This document shows, one piece after another, positions 6,284-13,226 of a stretch of 25,697 nt of DNA. Made by a program: the position numbers and the translations under genes. Numbering within the stretch: position 1 is the first letter of the stretch; the number at the start of each line of letters is the position of its first letter. The notes below the pieces were generated by a model. That model did not search any database, was not told the origin of the DNA, and saw nothing but the letters and a program-made list of their open reading frames with translations. Source of the DNA: VRUE01 sp035605155 (GTDB lineage: Bacteria; Actinomycetota; Thermoleophilia; Solirubrobacterales; 70-9); the NCBI GenBank assembly GCA_035605155.1, contig DATNHC010000124.1, positions 1-25,697 of the forward strand, in the 5' to 3' direction.

Positions 6284-8079
6284 CGTGCGCTCCACTCCGT
6301 CCAGACAACGGCGGCGTTGATGAGTGCCAGGTGAACGAGGCCCTGCGGGAAGTTGCCGAGGAACTCACCGCCGGCGACGTCGATCTCCTCGGCGTAGAGG
6401 CCCACGTCGTTGGCGAGCGCGAGCAGCTCCTCCATCAGCCCGGCGGCCTCCTCGAGCCGCTCGCGTCGGGTCAGCGCCTCGACGAGCCAGAAGGAGCAGG
6501 CGAGGAAGGCGCCCTCCCGTCCGCCGAGCCCGTCCTCGCCGCGATAGCGGTCAACGAGTGGACCATTGCGAAGCTCGCGCGTGACGGCATCGAGGGTGCC
6601 GTCGAGCCGTCGCTCGTCGCCGGGGCGGTATCCCATCAAGAGCCCGAAGAGGAGGCTCGCGTCGAGCTCGGCGGAGCCTGGATGGCGGACATAGCTGCCC
6701 CGCTCCTCCGACCAGCACTGCCCCTCCACGAAGGCTTGGATCGCGTCCCTTGCCTGCCGCCATCCGGAGATTCCCTCGTCGGGCAGGCAGCCGGTTTCGG
6801 CCAGGCGCGTGGCGCGGTCGAGGGCCACCCAGCACATGATCTTGGACTGCGTGAAGTGGAGCGGCTCGCTGCGGACCTCCCAGATTCCCGAGTCCGGCTC
6901 GGCCCAAAGTCGGCAGACCTCGTCGGCGATCCCGGCCAGGCGGCGAGCCGTGTCGCGGTCGAGCCTGTTTCCGCCGTCGACGTAGCGCCACGCGGTCTGC
7001 AGCAGCTCGCCGTAGACGTCCAGCTGGCGCTGGGCGCCGGCGGCATTGCCGGCGCGTACCGGGCGAGATCCCCGGTAGCCGGCGAGGTCGAGCCTGCGCT
7101 CCGGCGTCCTCGTGCCGCCGCCGAGCGCGTAGAGCACGCGCAGCCGAGGATGCGTCAGTTGCGATGCGTGGAGCAGCCAGGAGAGGTAGGCCTCGGCCTC
7201 GCTCGGGCAGCCGAGCGCGAGGAAGGCATCGAGGGTGAAGAACGCGTCCCGCAGCCAGGAGAAGCGGTAGTCCCAGTTGCGCTCGCCGCCGATCTCCTCC
7301 GGCAACGAGGTCGTCGCGGCGGCGGCGATCGCTCCGGACGGCGCGTAGACGAGAAGCTTCAGGGCAAGCGCGCTGCGGATCACCGAGTCGCGCCAGGGGC
7401 CCTCATAGGAGCGCGATCCCGCCCAGCGGCGCCAGAACGAGGCGGTCGCCTCGAGGCGTTGCTCGGACTCGGCGCGGGAGGGCAAGACCAGTGGCTCGCT
7501 GTGGCTGGCGCTGAGCACGAGCAGCGAGCGCGAGCCGGCCGCCGTCGCGAACTCGCCCGAGATCGAGCTCTGCGTGCAGCTCGGCTCGCCGGCGCCCCAG
7601 GCAGGCAGGGCGAGGGCGGTGGAGCCAGCCGTCGCCCGCGGCACGCCCGTGCGGCGGTCGACTCGGGTGCGCCGGGCGCCGTAGCCGAATCGCGGCTCCA
7701 CCCGCCAGCGCATCGGCACCTCGCCCGAGAGGCCCTCGATGCGACGCACCAGCTCGCGCCCGGGGGCGAGCCCGCCGCGGGGAAGCGGCATCGCATCGGT
7801 CACCCGAACGCTGCCCTCGGCGGTGGCGAAGGTCGTCTCCAGCACGTTCGTATCCGGCTGGTAGCGTCGCTTGGCGTCGAAGGGCGCGCAGGGGGAGAGC
7901 TCGAAGGTGCCGCCCCGCTCGGCGTCGAGGAGCGCGGCGAAGACGCTGGGGGAGTCCAGATCGGGAAGGCACAGCCAGTCGATCGAACCGTCGCGGCCGA
8001 CCAGTGCGGCGGTGCGCCCGTCGCCGATCGCAGCGTAATCGCGGATCGGCAGGTAGCCGTCGCGACGAAGCCCGGTCAC
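6280..8079 (-). CDS. Glycoside hydrolase family 15 protein (glucoamylase/trehalase-like)
   Basis: This 599-residue enzyme should hydrolyse alpha-glucosidic bonds by inversion. The N-terminal beta-sandwich opens with LPIRDYAAIGDGRTAALVGRDGSIDWLCLP, the standard start of bacterial GH15 proteins. The (alpha/alpha)6 barrel begins near NWDYRFSWLRDAFFTL. The likely general acid is the Glu in DSGIWEVR (about residue 396) and the likely general base is in GLYAEEID (about residue 563), followed by the usual GNFPQGLVHLALI. No signal peptide is present, so it acts on cytoplasmic sugar such as trehalose or a glucan; sequence alone does not decide which. The GTG start follows the DUF2231 gene by 28 bp and its stop overlaps the next start, making a three-gene leftward operon. 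Confidence 0.92.
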   Translation of the reverse strand: MTGLRRDGYLPIRDYAAIGDGRTAALVGRDGSIDWLCLPDLDSPSVFAALLDAERGGTFELSPCAPFDAKRRYQPDTNVLETTFATAEGSVRVTDAMPLPRGGLAPGRELVRRIEGLSGEVPMRWRVEPRFGYGARRTRVDRRTGVPRATAGSTALALPAWGAGEPSCTQSSISGEFATAAGSRSLLVLSASHSEPLVLPSRAESEQRLEATASFWRRWAGSRSYEGPWRDSVIRSALALKLLVYAPSGAIAAAATTSLPEEIGGERNWDYRFSWLRDAFFTLDAFLALGCPSEAEAYLSWLLHASQLTHPRLRVLYALGGGTRTPERRLDLAGYRGSRPVRAGNAAGAQRQLDVYGELLQTAWRYVDGGNRLDRDTARRLAGIADEVCRLWAEPDSGIWEVRSEPLHFTQSKIMCWVALDRATRLAETGCLPDEGISGWRQARDAIQAFVEGQCWSEERGSYVRHPGSAELDASLLFGLLMGYRPGDERRLDGTLDAVTRELRNGPLVDRYRGEDGLGGREGAFLACSFWLVEALTRRERLEEAAGLMEELLALANDVGLYAEEIDVAGGEFLGNFPQGLVHLALINAAVVWTEWSAR

Positions 8080-8107
8080 GGATCGCCCGTGGACGCTCAG
8101 GCGCCGC

Positions 8108-8644
8108 TCAGCTCCGGCGAGGGTCCACCGAAGGATCCTGCTCGCGGACGCCGAGCGGGTTGAGCGCCTTGGCGACCGGGGTCTCCGGGCGCTTCAACAC
8201 GCGGATGCCGTAGACGAAGACGTTGGCGCCGCCGATGTTTCCACCGGCAGCCAGCACGCCCTCGGAGATCAACCCGGCGATGAGCGCCACGACGCGCACC
8301 TCGTCCTCGTTGTAGCCGGGGCGCTGGAGGAGCCAGGTGATCGCGAAGAGCACGGTCGCCGCGACCATCACGAAGAGGTGGAGCGTCGCGGCGGATCGCG
8401 CCGGCGATTCCCGCGGCAGGTCGAGCCAGTCGAGCAGGCCCGTGATCGCCGTCGGGGCGGCGAGGATCAGGCCGAAGGAGATCGCGATCAGCGAGCCGTG
8501 CGCCATCTGCTCCTCCTGCAGCCCGAGCGCGCCGGCGAGGAGCATCGCCACGCCGACCGTATAGGCGCCGATGCTGGCATCGGTCAGCGGCGGATGAAGC
8601 GGCTTGCCGGGGGATCCCTTGACCAAGTCGATGGGGTTGCTCAT
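8108..8644 (-). CDS. DUF2231 family membrane protein
   Basis: This 178-residue protein contains HPPLTDASIGAYTVGVAMLLAGAL, the classic opening of DUF2231 proteins, followed by hydrophobic segments around residues 25-45, 50-75 (AISFGLILAAPTAITGLLDWLDLP), 85-105 and 115-145 (IAGLISEGVLAAGGNIGGANVFVYG). Family members are predicted multi-pass membrane proteins, sometimes linked to redox modules; no cofactor residues stand out here. The start is well supported: AGGAGG lies five to six bases before the ATG. It is the first gene of the leftward run with the GH15 and small membrane-protein genes. The 84-bp gap upstream contains the palindrome GCTTGCAAGC (8708-8717) and a GACCT/AGGTC inverted repeat that could end the mmpL transcript. 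Confidence 0.85.
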   Translation of the reverse strand: MSNPIDLVKGSPGKPLHPPLTDASIGAYTVGVAMLLAGALGLQEEQMAHGSLIAISFGLILAAPTAITGLLDWLDLPRESPARSAATLHLFVMVAATVLFAITWLLQRPGYNEDEVRVVALIAGLISEGVLAAGGNIGGANVFVYGIRVLKRPETPVAKALNPLGVREQDPSVDPRRS

Positions 8645-8728
8645 GTCGCCCTCCTATCGCGAGCGCTCCGGAAACACCGGTTTGCTCAGACCTACCCCGG
8701 CAGGTCGGCTTGCAAGCGTCTAGGGGAG

Positions 8729-10873
8729 CTAGCTTCCCTCGGCGCCGACCGCGGCCCGCTCGACGTCCAGCCGCGGCAGGCGTCGCTCCAGCCAATCCGG
8801 GATCCACCAGTTGCGGGCGCCGAGCAGCTGCATAACGGCCGGGACCAGCACCATCCGGACCACGGTGGCGTCGAGAAAGATCGCCGCCGCGAGCCCGATC
8901 CCGAACAGCTTCAGGAAGACTTCGGGCGAGGCGACGAAGGCGAGGAAGACGACGACCATGATCGCCGCCGCCGCGGTGATCACCCGCGCGGTCTTCGCCA
9001 GGCCGTCGGCGACGGCGCGCCGCGTGTTCCCGTCCTTGAGGTACTCCTCGCGGATCCGCGAGATCAGGAAGACCTCGTAATCCATCGAGAGGCCGAAGAG
9101 GATGGCGAACATCATCACCGGCATGAACGGCGCCACCGGCACCTCGTGGTCGATGCCGATCAGTTCGCCGACCGCGCCCCCCTGGGCGACCAGGGTCATC
9201 ACGCCGTAGGCGGCGCTGACCGAGAGCAGGTTCATCACCGCGGCCTTGAGCGAGATCAGCGGAGAGTGGAAGGCGACGAGCAGGAGCAGGAAGGAGAGGC
9301 CGACGACGGCGAGGATGAAGAGCGGCATACGGCCGACGATGTAGTCGCTCTGGTCCTCGAGCGCCGCCGTCACCCCGCCGACGTGGGCGGTGACCCCGGT
9401 GCCGGCGAGCGCCTCGGGGACGACCGTGTCTCGCAGCTCGTTGACCAGGTCCTGGGTGGCCTCGTCCTGGGGAGAGGTGGTTGGGATCACGGTGATCAGC
9501 GCCGCGGTTTCTCCCTGGTTGATCCGTGGCTTGGCGACGAAGCTGACTCCGTCGGTGGCGCGGAGATCCTTCGCCAGACCGTTGACGTCGCCCTGCGCAC
9601 CCGGGCCAGGCAGCTCCGCGACGATCACCAGCGGCCCGTTCGTACCCGGCCCGAAGCCCTCGGTCATCAGGTCGTAAGCCTGCCGCGTCATCGTGTCCTT
9701 CGGGTCGTTGCCGGCATCGGGGAAGCCGAGGCGCATGCCGAGCGCCGGCGCGGCCAGCGCCAGCAGCACAGCCGTGGCAACTATTGCCGCCGTCCAGGGC
9801 CGCCGCTGCACGGCGTGGCTCCAGCGTGCGGCGGGCGATTCGCCATCGCCTTCCGCCTTCAGCGTGCGGCCCAGCAGCGGGATCCGCAGGCGGTCGACCT
9901 TCGGGCCGAGGTAGGAGAGGAGCGCGGGCAGCAGCGACACCGCAGCGAGCATTACGACGAGCACGGCGAGCGACGCCGATATCGCCACCCCGTACATGTA
10001 GGGAAGGCCGGTGAGGAAGAGCCCGAGGACGGCGATCACGACGGTGCAGCCGGCGATGATCACGCTCCGCCCCGCGGTGGTGACGGCCTCCACGACCGCG
10101 TCGTGGCGGTCCTTGCCGTCGCCCATCGCGGTGCGGAAGCGGGTCAGCACCAGCAGCGCGTAGTCGATGCCGACGCCGATGCCGATCAGGCCGGAGACCG
10201 CCGTGGTCCAGTCGGGCACGTCGAGGACGTTCGCCAGCAGGAGGATCAGGCCGCCGGAGGTGATGCCGAGGCCGATCAGGGCGATCGCCAGCGGCAAGCC
10301 GGCGGCGACGATGGACCCGAAGGCGATCAGGAGCACGATCGCTGCGCCGAGGAACCCGAGGCCCTCCGGGCTCGCCCCTTCCTGGGCGCGGTAGATCGGG
10401 TCGCCGCCCAGCTTGATCTCGAGGCCGTTGCCGCTGTTGCCTTCGGCGGCGTCGACCAGCTTTTCGCCGTCTGCCTTGGGCACCTCCCAGCCGGGGATCG
10501 TCAGTGGCAGGGTGGTGGTGGCGATCTTGCCGTCCTCGGAGACGCGGATCGGCGTCTGCTTGCTGATGTGCTCGATCTGGGTCGCCTCGGCGAGGAACGC
10601 GTCGACGCCCTTCCTGGCCGCCGGGCTCATCGCCCCCGCCGGATCCCGCCACACGACGTAGACCTCCTGGCCGGAGTAGCCGCTGAATTCCTGCTCGGTC
10701 AGTTCGCCTGCGAGCTTGGACTCCGAGCCGGGCGTGTTGTAGTCGGCTTCGTACTCTCCCTTCAGGGAGGAGCCGAGCCCGATGATCGCGATCGCCGCCA
10801 CGATCCAGGCGAGGACCATGCGACCCCGGCGGCGGTAGGCGATGTCGGCGAGTCGAGCGAGGTGGCGCGTCAT
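8729..10873 (-). CDS. MMPL/RND-family transporter
   Basis: This 714-residue inner-membrane exporter, probably driven by proton flow, has the twofold RND plan: helix 1 (about residues 18-36), a first extracytoplasmic loop (about 37-175), five helices, a second loop (about 370-500), then six more helices. Diagnostic MMPL motifs are GIGVGIDYALLVLTRFR in the first half and MMFAILFGLSMDYEVFLISRIREEY in the second, with D-Y pairs expected to carry the proton relay. AAGGAG lies six bases before the ATG. A divergent MarR regulator is separated by only 80 bp that contain operator-like repeats, which points to inducible efflux of a toxic or lipophilic compound. No lipid-synthesis genes lie nearby, so drug or xenobiotic efflux is likelier than lipid export. 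Confidence 0.92.
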   Translation of the reverse strand: MTRHLARLADIAYRRRGRMVLAWIVAAIAIIGLGSSLKGEYEADYNTPGSESKLAGELTEQEFSGYSGQEVYVVWRDPAGAMSPAARKGVDAFLAEATQIEHISKQTPIRVSEDGKIATTTLPLTIPGWEVPKADGEKLVDAAEGNSGNGLEIKLGGDPIYRAQEGASPEGLGFLGAAIVLLIAFGSIVAAGLPLAIALIGLGITSGGLILLLANVLDVPDWTTAVSGLIGIGVGIDYALLVLTRFRTAMGDGKDRHDAVVEAVTTAGRSVIIAGCTVVIAVLGLFLTGLPYMYGVAISASLAVLVVMLAAVSLLPALLSYLGPKVDRLRIPLLGRTLKAEGDGESPAARWSHAVQRRPWTAAIVATAVLLALAAPALGMRLGFPDAGNDPKDTMTRQAYDLMTEGFGPGTNGPLVIVAELPGPGAQGDVNGLAKDLRATDGVSFVAKPRINQGETAALITVIPTTSPQDEATQDLVNELRDTVVPEALAGTGVTAHVGGVTAALEDQSDYIVGRMPLFILAVVGLSFLLLLVAFHSPLISLKAAVMNLLSVSAAYGVMTLVAQGGAVGELIGIDHEVPVAPFMPVMMFAILFGLSMDYEVFLISRIREEYLKDGNTRRAVADGLAKTARVITAAAAIMVVVFLAFVASPEVFLKLFGIGLAAAIFLDATVVRMVLVPAVMQLLGARNWWIPDWLERRLPRLDVERAAVGAEGS
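8731..8766. repeat. Direct repeat of the mmpL 3' end (copy 2, within the coding end)
   Basis: This is the coding copy of the 36-base repeat also found at 5721-5756 (34 of 36 identical). The pair brackets the DUF2231-GH15-membrane-protein genes exactly, one copy at each end. Confidence 0.7.
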
Positions 10874-10913
10874 TCGGACTCCTTTCGGCGTGCAGGGGGC
10901 GCAGATTCGTTAC

Positions 10914-10944
10914 AGATCTGAATGATTTAGGTCTGCAATCATTT
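10914..10944. promoter_or_regulatory. Tandem operator-like repeats between mmpL and marR
   Basis: Two head-to-tail units lie here: AGATCTGAATGATTT (10914-10928) and AGGTCTGCAATCATTT (10929-10944). They differ by one gap and two substitutions. Overlapping them, AATGATT (10921-10927) and AATCATT (10937-10943) form a perfect inverted repeat with a 9-base spacer, and CAGATCTG is a palindrome at 10913-10920. The second unit ends nine bases before the marR ATG, so bound protein would cover the marR start and lie close upstream of mmpL. MarR proteins typically repress such divergent promoters; binding here is inferred. Confidence 0.6.
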
Positions 10945-10953
10945 GTAGCAGAA

Positions 10954-11424
10954 ATGGGCCGCGACCGAGCACCCTCGACTCTCGCCTTCCTGCTCTCGCA
11001 GGTGGGCATCTACGCCTCGCAGCGATTCGCCCAGCGGCTCGCGGCACTCGATCTTCATCCCCCGCTCTTCCGAGTCTTGAACATGGTCGATGCCGCCGAG
11101 GGCCGGTCCCAGCAGGCGATCGGGGAGGCGATCGGGGCGCCGGCGAGCCGCATGGTCGCAATCGTCGACGAGCTCGAGCGGCGCGAGCTGATCGAGCGCC
11201 GTCCCCACCCCAGCGACCGCCGGATCCGCGCTCTCTACCTGACCCCGGCGGGTCGTGAGCTCCTCGCCCGCGGACGCGTGATCGCGATGGAGCACGAGGA
11301 GGACCTGACGCGAGGGCTGAGCCAAGCCGATCGCAAGCGCCTTGTCGCCCTGCTCCAAAAGCTTGTCGAGAACCAGAAAATCGGCGCGGGCGTCCACCCG
11401 GGCCTGCGCGGCCCTGAGCGATGA
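10954..11424 (+). CDS. MarR-family transcriptional regulator
   Basis: This 156-residue winged-helix protein has an N-terminal dimerisation helix (about 8-32), then LHPPLFRVLNMVDAAEGRSQQAIGEAIGAPASRMVAIVDELERRELIERRPHPSDRRIRALYLTPAGREL. The DRR in the wing is the usual DNA-contacting part of MarR proteins. C-terminal helices (about 110-145) complete the dimer interface. It is divergent from the mmpL transporter, the standard arrangement for a ligand-released repressor of an efflux pump, and its own promoter would share the same operator. There is no evident ribosome-binding site before the ATG, so a leaderless transcript is possible. The ligand is unknown. Confidence 0.9.
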   Translation: MGRDRAPSTLAFLLSQVGIYASQRFAQRLAALDLHPPLFRVLNMVDAAEGRSQQAIGEAIGAPASRMVAIVDELERRELIERRPHPSDRRIRALYLTPAGRELLARGRVIAMEHEEDLTRGLSQADRKRLVALLQKLVENQKIGAGVHPGLRGPER

Positions 11425-11454
11425 GTTGACGCGGGCTATGTCAGCATTGTCACC

Positions 11455-12999
11455 GTGGGACGGTCGCGCACCTGGCTGGCTTTGGCTCTGGGGATCGCTG
11501 CAGCGCTGATCGCAGCAGCCCCCGTCTCGGCGACTGTGACCTGCGACGTCCAGAACGGCGGCGGGCTCGACATCCGCGTCACGACCTCGAACGAGGTCGG
11601 CTCGATCTCGAGATCTGGCGAAAACATCGTCGTGCGCGAAGGCACGCTGGTCACCTGCCTCGACTTCGCCAGTCAGCCGGTCACGCCGACGATCTCCGGC
11701 ACTCCCGTGATCCTGATCTCGAGCGAACCAGGCGTCTCCAACGACGCCTTCATCGTCGACGACGCGCCGGGCTTCTCCTCGATCCCGACCTTCGTCAACC
11801 TGCGCAACGGGGCGAGCTCACTGCTGATCGTTCGGGTAGGCGACTTTCTGGGCAAGATGGTCTTCGGCACGTCGGGCGTCGACACCGACGCGCAGGCTGA
11901 CGGCGACCTGGACATAACCGCGAACAACGTCCCGAAGATGGAGGGCGGCGGCGGATATGCGGTGCCGGTCGACGTCACCGCGCAGGGTGGGGGGACGACC
12001 GGGGCAGCGTTGACGAACGGGATCGAATTCCTCGGCAGCAGCGCCGCGGACAGCCTCGGCGGCAGCGAGGGCGACGACGTCCTCTGGTCCTTTCCCGACA
12101 CCGACGGGCTCAACGGCTACGGAGGGAACGACCGCCTCAAGCCCGGCGCCGGCAACGACTCGGTCGAGGGCGGTCCCGGCGCCGACACGGTCGACTACTC
12201 CGATCTCAGCGCCGGTGTGGCGGTCGACCTTGCTCTCAGCGGATCGCAGAGCACCGGCGGCGGCGGCAACGATGCGCTCAGCGGGATCGAGAACGTGACG
12301 GGGACGACCCTGGTCGACATCCTCCGCGGCGACGGCGCGCCGAACCGCATCGAGGCGAGCGGCGGCATCGACCTCATCGACGGACGAGGCGGGGCTGACG
12401 CCATCTTCGCCGGCGTCGGCAACGACGAAATCGAAGCGCGCGACGGCGGTCACGACGTCGTCGAGTGCAGCATCGGCACCGACAAGGTGACGACCGACGC
12501 GCCCGGGGTCGACACCCTGACCGAATGCGAGGAAATCGATTTCGCCTCGGCCGCGACGGAGCCGACGACCGGTCAGCCGGACACGCCGACAGCTTTGCCC
12601 CCGACCCTGCCGGCTTTGCCCCCGATCCCGCCTGTCGCGCCCCAGGCCACGATCGCCTCCCTCCGCCTCGTGCCCTCGACCTTCGCCGCCCTGTCGAGCG
12701 GCCGCGGCGCTCGCAACTCCGGCCACCGCAAGCTGCCGCGCGTCACGACGATCTCCTTCCGCCTCGATATGACGGCCTCGGTCACCTTCCAGGTGGCTCG
12801 TCGTCTCCGCCACCCCAAACGGCTCACCCTCCTGCCCGGCAGCTTCACCCGCACGGCCCAAACCGGCCTCAACCGCTTCCGCTTCGCCGGCCGCATCGCC
12901 GGCCACGCCCTGCCGCCCGGCTCCTACCAGCTCCAGGCCACCCCGCAGCCGGGCACCGGCGCCATCGCTCGCGCGCCATTCCGCCTCGTGGGCGGCTGA
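11455..12999 (+). CDS. Secreted Gly-Asp repeat (RTX-like) protein with C-terminal beta domain
   Basis: This 514-residue protein starts at a GTG, with a Sec signal peptide (about 1-26, A-P-V-S-A). Residues about 27-185 are a beta-rich N-terminal domain with no family I recognise. Residues about 195-350 hold hemolysin-type repeats (GYGGNDRLKPGAGNDSVEGG, then GNDALSGIENVTGT and GVGNDEIEARDGG), which in the known family bind calcium in a beta-roll. A Pro/Thr linker (about 372-400) contains an imperfect repeat LPPTLPALPP. The last about 110 residues (SFRLDMTASVTFQV, then GLNRFRFAGRIAGHALPPGSYQL) form a domain often seen at the C-terminus of secreted Solirubrobacterales proteins. No type I secretion genes are nearby, so Sec export is expected. 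The role is unknown; the surface or extracellular matrix is likely. Confidence 0.8.
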   Translation: MGRSRTWLALALGIAAALIAAAPVSATVTCDVQNGGGLDIRVTTSNEVGSISRSGENIVVREGTLVTCLDFASQPVTPTISGTPVILISSEPGVSNDAFIVDDAPGFSSIPTFVNLRNGASSLLIVRVGDFLGKMVFGTSGVDTDAQADGDLDITANNVPKMEGGGGYAVPVDVTAQGGGTTGAALTNGIEFLGSSAADSLGGSEGDDVLWSFPDTDGLNGYGGNDRLKPGAGNDSVEGGPGADTVDYSDLSAGVAVDLALSGSQSTGGGGNDALSGIENVTGTTLVDILRGDGAPNRIEASGGIDLIDGRGGADAIFAGVGNDEIEARDGGHDVVECSIGTDKVTTDAPGVDTLTECEEIDFASAATEPTTGQPDTPTALPPTLPALPPIPPVAPQATIASLRLVPSTFAALSSGRGARNSGHRKLPRVTTISFRLDMTASVTFQVARRLRHPKRLTLLPGSFTRTAQTGLNRFRFAGRIAGHALPPGSYQLQATPQPGTGAIARAPFRLVGG

Positions 13000-13014
13000 G
13001 CGCTCATCCGCCCG

Positions 13015-13119
13015 TCAGCGCTCCAGCAGGTCACACCAGCGGTCTAGCCAGGCGTCGCGTCCGAAGCCCCTCTCGACCGCACGTCTGCCGGCGGCGCCGA
13101 GGTGGGCGCGGGCAAATCT
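13015..13119 (-). pseudogene. Remnant of a glycosyltransferase C-terminus
   Basis: Reading leftward from about 13119, one frame gives ARAHLGAAGRRAVERGF, then GRDAWLDRWCDLLER and a TGA stop at 13017-13015. L-G-A-A-G-R-x-x-V-E-x-x-F followed by a W/Y-rich helix is the usual last stretch of GT4-type (GT-B fold) glycosyltransferases. The frame is closed upstream by a TAA (13140-13138), so only about 33 family-like residues remain. It lies in the gap between the secreted repeat protein and the large regulator, with no start codon. This is most likely the tail of a deleted gene. Because the match is short and from memory, confidence is moderate. Confidence 0.42.
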
Positions 13120-13143
13120 GCTCCGCGGTGGCGAGATTTATGC

Positions 13144-13156
13144 CATCTGGCAGATG
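13144..13156. promoter_or_regulatory. Palindrome upstream of the cyclase/LuxR regulator
   Basis: CATCTG-G-CAGATG is a perfect 13-base palindrome, 70 bases before the regulator start, next to a slightly AT-richer stretch (13134-13142). It is a candidate operator or a self-binding site for the regulator. There is no direct evidence of binding. Confidence 0.35.
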
Positions 13157-13226
13157 TAGTGGCCACTTGCAGGTCGTAGCGTCGCCTTGATGCCGGCCAC
13201 TGGGGCTGGCCTTCAGGGAGGTGGCC

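Noticed and set aside
6331..8163. 610-codon plus-strand frame opposite the GH15 gene
   Set aside because: It is an antisense shadow. GH15 catalytic motifs on the other strand define the real gene.
8378..10921. Long plus-strand open frame (847 codons) opposite mmpL
   Set aside because: This is an antisense shadow of a high-GC gene: composition dominated by Arg, Asp, Gly, Gln and His, and no recognisable motif.
8097..11009. Long open frame on the minus strand (970 codons) overlapping mmpL, the DUF2231 gene and the intergenic gap
   Set aside because: It is a shadow frame rich in Arg/Gly/Pro/Asp with no domain, and it crosses an operator region. The mmpL and DUF2231 frames have full family motifs and good ribosome-binding sites.
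12593..12640. Short tandem-like repeat GCTTTGCCCCCGAYCC
   Set aside because: It encodes an ordinary Pro-rich linker in a secreted protein; low complexity explains it.
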